Below, one piece after another: positions 11,404 to 22,602 of a DNA stretch of 64,000 nt. The stretch spans positions 3,720,001 through 3,784,000 of the forward strand of contig NC_135780.1 in assembly GCF_028453695.1 (NCBI RefSeq), in the 5' to 3' direction. Position numbers and translations under genes: made by a program. The notes beneath the pieces were generated by a model, which saw only the letters and a list, made by a program, of their open reading frames with translations, was not told the origin of the DNA and did not search any database. How positions within the stretch are numbered: position 1 is the stretch's first letter; every line of letters starts with the position of its first letter. The stretch comes from Augochlora pura. Taxonomy: Eukaryota; Arthropoda; Insecta; Hymenoptera; Halictidae.

Positions 11404-11722
11404 TCGATCGATTTTATTCATTGACGACTGATAGGATTTTTATTTGTCGTTACTTTCTATTATTATAATTTGTATATACTTTTATTTGCCAGAATATTGT
11501 TGCTATTTTATTATTATTATACTTTGTACTACCCTTTTGGATCGTAACTTTTATCCAAATCTAATAAGCGATCGATAAATTTTATTCAGTGACAACTTGT
11601 AGGATTTTTCGTTACTTTATTCTAATTTCTATCTCCTTTTATTTGCTAGAATATTGCTGCTTTTTTAATTATTATTATGCTTTATATTACTCTTTTAAAT
11701 CTCAACTTTTATCCATCCCTTT
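11404..11722. repeat. Tandem duplication of about 165 bases
   Basis: Copy 1 (about 11404-11560) and copy 2 (about 11569-11722) share, in order, CGATCGAT..TTTTATTCA, GTGAC/TTGACGAC, TAGGATTTTT, CGTTACTTT, CTTTTATTTGC, AGAATATTG, ATTATTATTAT and CAACTTTTATCCA/GTAACTTTTATCCA. Diverged, with small indels; non-coding. Confidence 0.75.
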
Positions 11723-14530
11723 CTCGATCCTTTTCTTCACAATGTCCGAGGTATACTAATTCAGCTTGCGTCAACTGTGACTCCACTTCGCGACCTTCTC
11801 GGTTATGAATTTTATTAAATAGTATTTTTATATTGTATAAAATAATTGAAAAGTAATATCAGCTGTTGGTCCGAGAACAATGGCGAAAATATCAAGCGCG
11901 ACGAAACAAGCGAGAATTTCGAAGAGGAGAAGCGACGACGAGAATTCGCGCGAGTTACTTTGTTCCACGGTCGCGTTATTCGCCGATTCATCGTCGCCGG
12001 GCGGATCAGTTCCTGTTCACCGGCGACGCCAGAATCGATGTATTTCACGCGATGACGGACTCGGTTTAATCCTTGGTTCGCTATCAATGAAGGTTATTTG
12101 GCCGGGGCTCAAGCGACGTCGCTGCCAGAGGTGAGGCGGCGGATTTATTCCGAAAGTGACGGAAATATACGTCGGTTGGCAATAGACGCGCGAAATTTTA
12201 CGTCCCCACCGGCGTTTTAGCAACGGCGCGCGCCGTGCGTCAGCTCGCGAATTAAGTTGGATCCACGAGCACGGAGACTGCACGCGGAAACCGAACGCGC
12301 GCGCTGCCGGGGGGATCGATTTGGAAATGGAGCGCGGCGTGCGCGTTTGCTCTTCGGGTTGCACAAGCCGTAGAACCGTCATCGGAGTGATTGCGGATCG
12401 ATGACTAGCGCGACGCAACGCGCGCGCGACGGTGTCGGCGAACGAGAAAAGAAATATTAGATAATAATATCGGGCTGCGAAATTTATTCCTGTCCCAGCC
12501 ATTTATTCCTGCCTTCGTTGCGCGCGGCTCGGAGTTCGGGAACAACGTGCATATGGGGAAGTCACGTGACCGGCTGGAAAGTCTCGGAAAATAATTATGA
12601 AATCTTTCGAAGTTTAGTGTTTCGAAGTCTTTGGCTGTTTAGAACGGGAGGCGCGCGCATATTTAATTTTCTTTCGCGAACCGTAGGCAACGTTTTGGAC
12701 GACGAATAAATTATAGCACTATCGATATACTCTAATTTTTTAATTTCTCGCGATTTCGGCGTTTTACTAATTACCTAAAATTCGAACAATCTAATTATCG
12801 ACGTTTAACACTGTTGACAATCACCCACATGGTAAAAGCAATTTAATTAATTAAAGCGAAACTGGAAACTTACATATCAGAAACATTCTAGCCAAATTCG
12901 GTTTTTTCAAATGTATTCCAATAAAAATGAATTTTCAAGATTGGCCAGAAATTAGGGTCACCCATATTCGACCGATACGGCACCCACCGAATGAATCGTT
13001 TACAAATAATCAAGTATCCAAAAACTCTCTCTCGACGCGTGTTCGAAAATTAATCGCAAACAAGATTTCTGTAGAAAAATCATTGAAGTATCTCAGAATT
13101 TTCCAGACTCATATTCTACGCGGGGATGAAACAGCGACGAGACTCAAACTCCTGCAACCCCCTCACCGGCCGCGAGTTTATTTTCCCGTGTAAAATCGCG
13201 GGCTTCGTTTTATAACGCGGACGCGTTCCAAGGATCGGTTTAAAAGGAAGATAAAAAGTGGAGCGAGAGAAATTTTGGATGCTCGAACCGTGTTCTTTCT
13301 AGGAAATTTTAGAGGACATTTCGAACGCGAATTCCACGTGGACACGGCGGTCGAAGGGTTGAACAGGAAATTCCAGTGACTCGCGCAAGGGTTTGCGCAG
13401 GGAACCGTTCCCGCGACGACTTTGGGTTGCACGGAAAGAAAAACATAGACGGCGATGAAATAGGAAATATTTCGGGTAAGGGGAGGGTGGGGAAGGGAAT
13501 GAAAGGGTTGGCTCGAGGAGCCCTCGGAACCGGAGGGTCGGAATGCGTTTACAGAGGAATGCCTGTTACGAATGCGATCGCATAGCGAAACTTGTTGTCG
13601 GTCCTCGCGCGAAACAGGTCGGGCTCGTATCGAGCCGAGTGACAACGACAGTGCGTTATTAGAGGCGTTTGATGACGCAAAGAGAGTGAGGCCGGCCGAG
13701 GAGAGAAGGGAGAGACACGCCAGGTCGTTGTTCCCTCGCATTAGTGGGACACTTTCGGCGTAACTGGCAGGGATCACGCACAGGCACACACGAACAACAG
13801 CCATGCGAGAGCTGTTCCCTCTCTCTTTCTCTCCCTCCTGCTCCACTACCCCTTCCACTACCCCCCACTCTCTCTCTCTCTCTCGCTCTCTCGCTCTCTC
13901 TCTCTCTCTCTGTCGCGTCCCTGCTGCTCGAATTCTCCCCGATTAATCGATTCCAATTACTAAGTTTGCGAATTATATAATAGACCTTATTCCACGGTTT
14001 ACGGGCCGTGTAGTCGCTGGAAACGATACATCGATGCTCTGGAACGTTCGATCATGTCATCCGTCGAACTAAACGGGAACGTCAGCATGAGATGTGGAAA
14101 TTTTGTTATGCAGTTCAAGGCTGTGAAGATTTTTACGACGGTTTAATGCTGCTCGGGACACGTTCGACTCGAACGCTTCTGTATATACCCGGCGCGGCTC
14201 TAATGGCACTTCGACGGAATTAATTCGTTTGCAGCGAGAGCGATTCTGACGCCGCCGGCTGGAGGGACCCCGCGACAGCTAATGCCCAGTTTTCTCCGTC
14301 GAAAGCGTGCACGATTACGGTACGAGAAGAAGTCAAATGACTCGTTAAAAAGTCAGAAAACCGGGGGTCGATCCGCGTACGAATCCTTTAATGGCCGACT
14401 GTTTCAACGACGCGGCAAAAACACGCGCCACTTCTTTTCAGCTGTTAATCCGGACCTGATAAATTGGCTCTGGAGTAATAGAATACGCGTCGTTATTTTT
14501 AATTTGCTGTTGAAAGCAGCGAAAGACAGG
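11723..14530. other. CpG-rich non-coding block with AT gaps
   Basis: CpG-rich at about 11880-12700 and 13140-13930. A frame starting at ACAATGG (11880) runs to a CAGAG/GTGAGG donor-like site at 12130, but its product (Arg/Ser-rich) is unrecognisable. A 226-codon minus-strand frame (13178-13858) contains translated repeat sequence and a GTG start, and I do not accept it. Confidence 0.4.
13867..13912. repeat. (CT)n microsatellite
   Basis: CT run with two GCTCTCT interruptions; GAGA on the minus strand. Confidence 0.9.
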
Positions 14531-14850
14531 CGATAGTATTTGTATAAGATGAATGAATAAGAGAATAAATGTAGGATAGTAAGGGTAGATAAGTAAACTT
14601 TTTAGATCTTCCTAGTGGTAAACCTATTTTTATTAAGTCCTCTTTTATATTATCTTTAGCTTATGTTTTCTAACTCTTATCTATTATATATTTTTAATTA
14701 CTTTAGTCCCTTATCTATTATATTATATATATTATTATATTATATTTTATATTTTATTATGTCTTACTCTTCTTCTTACTTTTTACTATAACTACACACA
14801 TATATATTACATTTTTTATCCGATAAAATCTCTTACCGTTAATTTATTTT
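14531..14850. other. AT-rich non-coding stretch
   Basis: Low-complexity TATAT/TTATTA DNA. No gene signal. Confidence 0.7.
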
Positions 14851-16270
14851 TCTGCAACAAAGCGACCTGTGTATCGAACAAACAAATCGTATGAATGAAT
14901 CAGAGATATCAGAAGCAAAGTGGCAAGCTCGGAATAAAAGGAGGGACAGCAGATTTCGCAGAAATAGTTTTATTTCGATGAAACAAAGAAGCCGATAATG
15001 AAAGGACGCGCGCGCGGCACCGTTCCGACATGTAAATATCCCGGTGAACAATGCGAGGGTTTTCCGGGGCCGGGTGTTCCCCCAAAACTGATTAGTAACG
15101 CAATCATCGAGGATTCGCAATCGCCGAAAAAAAAGAGGGGATTGAAACAAATAAAAGAAAATCGATTTCCAATCGCGAGTTCCAATTAGGTTTTCCCTGG
15201 GCCGTTCCACGATCCGAGCCGCTCCATGGAAATCAATGGTGGTATTGGGTGCACGCGCGCGAAGAACCTTTAATCATCGCCGGAGAATCCGCGACCGGTC
15301 GGAAACGCGTTTCATCCGCGGAGAATCTGGTCCCAAGAATGAAATCCGCCGCGCGCGGCTCGGCGCCGTCGCGACGACGTCACGCGCTCGTACACGCTCG
15401 CGTATACGTATCGCGCACATTCTCTTTCGCTGTTAAAATTGTAACCTTCTGCCGCGTAACATTAGCAAACCGTTCTGATTATCGATCATTAAATCTCGCC
15501 TGTGTGCCGGCCGCAGTTATGTAGACACTTTCATACACCTCGCCAAGGTTCTCGATTTCGTATTCGATCTCGAGTTTCTTTTATCCTCGTTCGCGGCACC
15601 GCGCTTTGTCGCCGATGCTTTTTACGCCTCGCGCGCGCAGATTTCGTGCGATTCTATCGAACTGTCGACCGGGTCTCTCGCTTCGCCCGATAGAAATGGA
15701 CACCGTGTGTCGCTCGTCGCACGGGCAGACGTATGTACTCTGCGAAGTCGAAACATGTTGGCGTGTCGCTCTATTAAAAATCGCCGAGTCTCTCTGGTTC
15801 AATTGTCTAGACGAGCGCGTTGCGTGTGTGGCAATCGTCCGATTTCGCAGGTGTAGAACCTCGCCGCGGCGGGTTCGGTCGGCACGAAACCGTGTGAAAG
15901 ACGTAGAATTATAACATTTCTAGTATACGAATGCTAATCGGTCGTTCATTTCCCACCGGCGTAATAATTGTGGGACTCGATAACCGTGGAAATAATCGCG
16001 GGGCGTCGTAATTTTCGAGGAGACAGAATTTTCAGCCGTCTAATCCCATTACCGTTCATCGCGCTATACGATCCCCTGCCGGCCAGCGTAATTCCCCGTT
16101 AACGCCAGACCGAGGGCCTCGGAATTTCTATAAAATCGAAGCGACTCGAACGAAAGCAAAATTACGAGACGCGTGTTGCCGCGTTTCGCAGAGCCTAGCT
16201 GAATATCGTGCGCGCCGGCGCGAGCCAGCTCGAGAACCAATTTTTAAATCTAGACAAACAATTGCGTCAG

Positions 16271-16303
16271 CCATATGTGGGTGACACGGCAGTCGGCGTT
16301 AAA
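16271..16303 (+). repeat. Dispersed repeat motif, copy 2 (CCATATGTGGGTGA)
   Basis: CCATATGTGGGTGACACGGC followed by AGTCGGCGTTAAA; 26 of 30 bases match 1464-1493. Flanking DNA does not match, so the shared unit is short. Confidence 0.55.
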
Positions 16304-16462
16304 AAAGCATCAGTCATTCGTCAGCGTCACCGAGCCGTCACCGTGCTCCGTTCGGTACGCCTCGTCTCCCTCTGCTCCCGGGCGCATCGAGATCGATCAG
16401 AAAAGTCCCGGTCCCGAAACTCGTATCAAAAAGTTTCGCTTTCCGTACGTCATCGCTCGCTA

Positions 16463-16546
16463 CGCGCGCGCGCGCGCGCCCTCGTGTGCGAGAGAGCTCG
16501 GCCTGCGAGCGTGGTCGGTCTCCGCGTTCGCGCGCGCGCGCGCGCG
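16463..16546. repeat. Two (CG)n tracts
   Basis: Alternating CG runs at 16463-16479 and 16529-16546, a sequence type able to adopt Z-DNA. Similar runs occur at 47946, 50642, 50833 and 56323. Confidence 0.9.
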
Positions 16547-17059
16547 TGCCCGAGCGCGCCTTTCGTATACGCGGTGTGTCAGTGCGCCGGCCTAGATTCC
16601 CGCGGGTTCAACACTCGCTATCGAGGTGACTGCTGCTCGCTCTCGGCTTGCTCAACGCAACCCAACGACCGACTAAGCTCTCACCGAGGAGCGCGCAGCC
16701 ACCGTTCGTGGAACGGCGTGTCCCTAGGACCTCTTCGACTGCGCGAACTCGGCCGGGCAAACAACTGCTTGGCACGTACACGCCAGGGACCATTTAAGAC
16801 CTTCTATCCCGGCAAGGAACGTCCGAGAAGATGATAGCCACAAATCCCGACCCTTTCCGCCGCCCACGATATTTTCTTTCGCCCGGCACGGACGACCGAT
16901 CCTAACCTACAACGTCGCTATCTGGGAGCTTCGTTGCATCTGCCATGATCGCCGGCACCTTCCAAGGGATCATTCAGATTTTATAGCGACCCGGTCGAGC
17001 GATACGTTGACTAGGATTCGAGCTGCGAGTGGCCGATAACTTTCATCGAGTTTAAGAGG

Positions 17060-17270
17060 ATTCTTTGCTAGGATTAGGCTTGGTGCCTTCAGCAGGATCA
17101 TTGCGATAGAGTAAGGGCTCTACGTTGATAAATCTTTGTTTTGAGATTCAACGGTGCGTTTTGAAATAGTTGAGGACTTTGAGTCCAAGGAGATTGTTTG
17201 CTGCGACTAGGGATTAGTTCTTTTAAAAGGTTCATTGTGATAGAGGTTGGGACTTATGGATGAACCTGGT
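17060..17270. repeat. Diverged tandem duplication of about 125 bases
   Basis: Two segments share TTTGCTAGGATTAG/TTTGCTGCGACTAGGGATTAG followed by GGATCATTGCGATAGAG/GGTTCATTGTGATAGAG and a GGGCTCTACGTTGATAAA/GGGACTTATGGATGAA block. Heavily diverged. Confidence 0.5.
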
Positions 17271-18780
17271 TGAGAAACCTTCGTTAGAACACGGTAACCT
17301 TGCTTGATAAACTTTTGCTAGAAGCTTCAATAATTCCCACTCGTAAACTACAACATCGACAAACTTAAAAAATCATTCGCTAAAACAATCATTAGCGCCA
17401 TGAGAAGATACATACAAATCAAATATTTTTCATTTCTCCAAAGACGTCCACCATTAAACCCATTGCACCGGCATATTCATCCAAATCCGTCTTGTTACAT
17501 CTATACTTTCGATCACTCATCCTCTAAACTCAGCCAAGAATCACAGAAGGCGTCTGCGAAGAAATCTTCAAACTCCTAAAATCAAAGGGCGAATGATGGA
17601 TCGACCAGCTGATGGATGGCCCCCGTGCATTCATCTCGGTCGACGAAGAAATTCTGAAATCCGCCACGGTCCTCCGCAGGACATCGTTATCCTCGATATT
17701 ATGCGGACAAACCATCCCCCTCGATCCGAGGATCGAAAACGCCCGGACGTCGACGCAATAGTTGGTGCGGCACTCGGTAGACTGGGCGGAGCGACGCGCG
17801 GCCGCTACACGTGGAGAGTTCTCGAAGAAAGCAAACGTAACGCCTGCGAATCCTTGATCCACGAAAGTGTCACGCAACCGGTGATCAGGGAAAGTGGTCA
17901 CACAACTCTTTGTCCTTTCGTTCGCTGCGAGCGTGTAGTCGAACCGTCGTAACGGCTTACTTAACTCATCCGCGCTGGACGGACTCCCACGCGTATCTTC
18001 GCGATCGGTGTTCGGCGACGTCTTTTGTCCGTTATACAACTCAATTCCTGGCCGATTTCACGGATTGATACAGCGAGAGAGGTAGAGAGGTAGAGAGACA
18101 GAGAGACAGAGAGATGGAGATAGACGCAGAGCGGTGTGTCTACGCGATCCGCGGCGGCCGCGTTCGAACGGTTGACCCGGGAGTGCGGCGAAAGGAATTC
18201 AGGTGTGAGATTAACCATTGATCGACGCGTTTCCCCGGGTGACCCAGTGACGAAACGGGATTACCATGGCGTACTCTCGTGAAACTTTTGAAAGGCAATG
18301 CGAAACTAAACTACAGTTACCGGACCGGTTGCACAACACGGAGGCCGGGTAACTCCTCGCGCGCGGTGCAGCGACCGTTCGAGGACGTGTTTCGAGCAGT
18401 TCAGCGCGTGCTGCCCGCCTACTTTTACTTTCGTGCGCGCGTGCACCGCGTTCTGACCGATATTACTCTGGACCGCAGGAGCACACCGTTTCGTTCTGGA
18501 CCCGACCGATTCTGGCCCCGTCGTAATGGGACCCCGGCCGGCGGACGTCGCCGGGTCCGCACGCGTCGCGGTCCCGTGACGTAACACAGCCGACATCGGT
18601 CGCTAGGATCAAGCAGATCTTTCGGACGATGCCGCGCGCGGATCGGCTATCTTCGACGTCGATCGAATTCCTGATCGAAGCCGTCCGTCGGACGCCGCAG
18701 TCCTTAGAAACGTCAGCTGCGAACAATGTCTTTCGCGAAACGAGAGATGATCGAGCCTCGTTGGATTGAAAGCGTGTAAT

Positions 18781-21310
18781 AGTACGTGATAAGTAAAATG
18801 GTAATGAAAAGACTGTGAATTTATAGGGACAATTAATGGAATAAATATAGAATTGTGAAGCTATAAGTAGAATGCTATAATACTGTGATACTATTTTACT
18901 GCGGGACTCAATATATTAAAATAAACAACGCGTCTTTATTCAATTTCCGATTTTGATCGTCTTGGTAAATTTAAAGATTCAAAATTGAATAACGAAATGT
19001 TTGCCCGAAAACAAAAGCGATTCTTCTCGAAACTGTTTTTAACACTTGACAAATCCAATGGAGAGATCTCCCTGGTTTAAATTAAGTCGTTTCATGACTA
19101 AATACAAAAATTGTTTCCCTAATCAGCTAATTTCATTATAATTTCCACAGTGTACAAATATTGAAGAACTAAATACTGTCACATAAGTTTCCATTAAATG
19201 ACTGAAATATTGCAATTTTATGATACTTTTCAAGATCTCCTCTCAACGTCCAAGCGTTAAAATAAGGGTAGCTACCGTCCCGTGTTCTCAAACTCAGTCA
19301 TTACTAAAAATACACACGGTAAAAGCATTTCCCATCCGTCATGTTACAAAGACATTTTTATACAAGGATGCACCAGGATAAATTTCATTTCAGATCCATT
19401 CCCAATAATTCTAGAAACGAAAGAAGCTTTCGACCAGCTGGCACGACGATTAAACGCCGCGTTTCGAAGAGATTTTCAGGCAAAGTCGGCCGAAGATCGT
19501 CTCGATGCGGAAATCGAGACGAAAGCGAGCGATCCTGCTGCCGGTTTCGGGCCGAACGTGCCAGAAGAAGAATCGTGAGAAGAAACGAGAACGAAAGTAA
19601 AAACTCGCCTCGTTGAGAGTCACTGGCTAGTGTGTAATAGTTTCGATCGAAAGGAGGTTACGGAGTGACTGAACTTTGGCTTGGCTGTGTGCGGGAGAGC
19701 ACGTACGTGTGCACACGCGGCCACGCGCTAGCAGATACCAGCGCGCGCGCATGTACGCACACGGACGGGCGCCCAACATCATCCCAAAGAGCACCGTTCG
19801 CGCTTGCCGGTGCATTGAAATCACTGTAGTTCAGCGGACGGCCACCCGCGGCGCCACGTATCGCGACAAGCCTCTCCACGGGAAACTGGTGCCTCGGCTT
19901 CACTTTTCACCGAGACTTTCATAACATTAACAGAAATCGATCTATAATCATTACTTAAATAACATGTAAATGTTCCCTTATCAAATTCCAAATAATTTAT
20001 AGACAATAATCGTTAATTAATCCAGAATATAAACACGCAATTGCATCGTCGTTTATAGCGACACGCGACTCCTACGAAATAATCATATCGTTCTTTTCAT
20101 TATTATCACAAAAATCTAGCGACTAATAAAAGAAACTTTAGCCGATATTTATCAAAAAGATCGACAATATTATAATTATGATTAGATGTTTAATATTTGC
20201 ATGATCGCGCAAGAAAAATGAACGAAGCGGCCAGCAAACACGCCTATTCGTTTGTTCAGGCAACTAGTGCTTCCTCGCCAATTCTGACACTTTTTTTTAA
20301 AACATCGCAGAACGTCTGTTCGCAATTTCAATTACCATTTCTATAAATGAAGCGCACCATATGCTGCATCATCGCTCGCTCGCGAAGGTGTCGGTCCAGC
20401 CGCGAAAGGGGTGAACTCTCTCTATACATATGTATATGTTGAGACTAGACTGCAGAATCGCGGAGAGAACGCGGATTAGGGGCGGGCCCGGGGAGGAGGG
20501 AAAAATGGGCCGCGCGTATTTTGCAAAACGAAAAGGCGGACAGCCGCCGCGAAGTGAAAACTGCATCGCGACGACTTTCACGTCGTCGGGTTCGCTGGCA
20601 TCTAGGTACGCCGGGTAGACAAGAATGTTAGCGTCGGACATTGAAGAAAGCGAAACCGCCCATTCGCCGGTGAGCTCGCCTCTATAAAGCTGCTGCCGGA
20701 GTTGCCACACGATTCGTAGCAATGCAGTTGCGCAACCCACTTTTGCGGTAAGGATACTTAATCCGACCGCCTACCCTCTCACTTCGTCAACAATACGGAA
20801 AGCGGCGGCCCGAGGAACGTGCGTTGACCCCGGCCAGCCAAGGAACTACGAAACGACCTCGACAAATCACCCTTAACTACCCTTAATCTTTCCACCACCG
20901 CCACCACCCCTTTCCCCCCCCTTCCGTTGATCGCCCACCGTTGCCCCGTTTTCACACGTGAGCCTCGCACAGCCTCGCGCTCTATATCATCTACCGACCA
21001 CGCCGTAAAGCGAACCAAAACGATCCATAACGGATGAAGGAAAACGCGGGCCCCATTGTGCGCTATTTCTCCATAAACACGCGTGACATGTTCTACCAAT
21101 AAACGGTAGATGAATATAGAACATTGTGGCTGCAATGATGCAGAATTGTAATAAAAAGGCTTTCCTCGTCGAGCGTGTATAAATATTTAAATAATTTTGA
21201 GGATCGTATAAATAGCGAAATATTAAAATGTATATATTATCGCATCAAGTTTGAAATTTTCTTGAGAAATGTACGATTATAATTTACTATAAATATTGTA
21301 CGCACACCCG
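18781..21310. other. AT-rich stretches around two GC-rich islands, no gene called
   Basis: GC-rich at about 19430-19910 and 20370-21070. A minus-strand frame at 20369-20740 contains a more protein-like stretch (ATG at 20641, residues MSDANILVYPAYLD) but has no donor, no acceptor and a poor start context. The rest is AT-rich with no signal. Confidence 0.4.
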
Positions 21311-21422
21311 TAAATATTCTAAAAATGTTCTGCACTGCTGAAAAAGTTCAAAGTTCTATGCACGATAAATATTCTAGAAAAGAAATGTACATTGTTGAAT
21401 AATTTCAAACTTCTATGTCATC
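21311..21422. repeat. Diverged tandem repeat of about 56 bases, two or more copies
   Basis: Units at 21311-21365 and 21366-21422 both begin TAAATATTCTA and share a GTTCAAAGTTCTATG/TTTCAAACTTCTATG end. A weaker third copy may precede at about 21250. Confidence 0.65.
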
Positions 21423-22344
21423 AAGTAAAAAAAAATAATATCATTGAGACGGTTCCGATTTTCGCGATAATTAAAAAATAAGAATCGAATGTGAAACGAG
21501 CCTGAGATTATTATTGAATTTGTGCGCGTTAGGAAACGAGAGGTTGTTTCTAGAAGCGTGGATACCGCGGCAGCAATCGGCGATCAATCGCCGGGGACCA
21601 ATGATAAGACCGCGGCGAGCAGGTAGCTTCCGTATCGGGCAAGCCGCGGGGCCGCGTGTTCGCGGCAAGTAGTAGGTGGCAGTACAAGTCAGACCGCAAA
21701 CGTGCGAGCCAGCGAATCAAGTCGCCGGTAGTTTACGACTTTGCCGACAGAAAGTGCTGGCGTCGCGCCGCTGTCTGACATCTGCTGACCGCGGCAGGAA
21801 TCGCTTCGCCGCCTGCAACAGGTCGCACGTGTCCGACCTTTATCGATGCACCCGGACCCGAAGAACTCAATTTAACGTTTATACGTTTATGTACATAGAC
21901 CCCGAGCAGTTCGAACGAAACGATCATTTGCAGAAACTTCATTTCGGTTCCGTTGGTCAATTTGCTGATCAAATGAATCGCAGAAAAAGAGAACGCGCCG
22001 GTGGTTTCTTTATCGGGGAGAAATTTGTTCTTCTGGAGCTTCGAACCGTAAATGTTTAGTAATAAATATTTTTAGTTCAACGATGAAGACGATTATATTA
22101 TAGGATTATTTCATTGTCACTGGTAAACATATTTTTAGGCTGCTAGGGGGGGATAATTATTGTCAGCGATTTTAAATTACATCCCCTTAGCTATTCCTAT
22201 GTTTTTGAAACATTTTCTCACGTTAAGTAATTACACTTTCAATAATCGAGTGATTCAATGCTTAATATTTTCTAATAATTAGGGACAATGTTTAATACAC
22301 ACCCATTTCCGCCGATAATCCAGATCATTGTAAAATCAACCGCT
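21423..22344. other. Non-coding stretch, no gene seen
   Basis: A GC-rich island at about 21530-21870 is flanked by AT-rich DNA. No supported exon. Confidence 0.5.
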
Positions 22345-22371
22345 GCTACTTACCTAAAACAAAGAGAGACA
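22345..22371 (-). promoter_or_regulatory. Putative recursive splice site (zero-length exon)
   Basis: On the minus strand, a pyrimidine tract (TGTCTCTCTTTGTTTTAG, 22371-22354) is fused directly to GTAAGTAG (22353-22346). A branch-like TTAAC lies about 20-30 bases upstream of the junction. Acceptor followed at once by donor, (Y)nNAG/GTAAGT, is the known form of ratchet points that let very long insect introns be removed in steps. The orientation agrees with the candidate first exon at 39259-39430. A chance match is possible in 64 kb. Confidence 0.45.
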
Positions 22372-22418
22372 TTATTGTTAATAAAATCATTCTGTGCACT
22401 TAGAATCTACGAGTACAA

Positions 22419-22602
22419 TTATTAAATATAAATATTAAATATAAATATTAAACATCAATATTAAATATAAATATTAAACATCAATATTAAATATAAATAT
22501 TAAACATCAATATTAAACATCAATATTAAATATAAATATTCAATATAAATATAAAACATAAATATCAAATATCAATATTAAATATAAATATTAAATATAA
22601 AC
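22419..22602. repeat. AT-rich tandem array of 12-bp units
   Basis: About 15 units of AATATTAAATAT and AAACATCAATATT-type variants arranged in alternation. Confidence 0.9.

Larger units (their letters stand above)
14851..18780. other. Large CpG-rich non-coding block, possible regulatory island
   Basis: Nearly 4 kb with little CpG depletion, two (CG)n runs, and a TCAGTG initiator match at 16579-16584 with no TATA or DPE partner. Frames up to 208 codons overlap on both strands (16208-16834, 17530-18039) and lack domains. It could be an unmethylated promoter island or simply a GC-rich isochore. I cannot place a transcript. Confidence 0.4.

Noticed and set aside
11880..12134. Frame starting at ACAATGG and ending at a CAGAG/GTGAGG donor
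   Set aside because: Start and donor are decent, but the peptide is Arg/Ser-rich with no motif and other frames are equally open.
13178..13858. 226-codon minus-strand frame, among the longest in the window
   Set aside because: GTG start, low-complexity content from a CT repeat nearby, an overlapping plus-strand frame and no domain.
20369..20740. Minus-strand frame containing MSDANILVYPAYLD, faintly like the YPAYL motif of SRP19
   Set aside because: Only five residues agree, flanking SRP19 residues are absent, the start context is poor and no donor or acceptor frames the segment.
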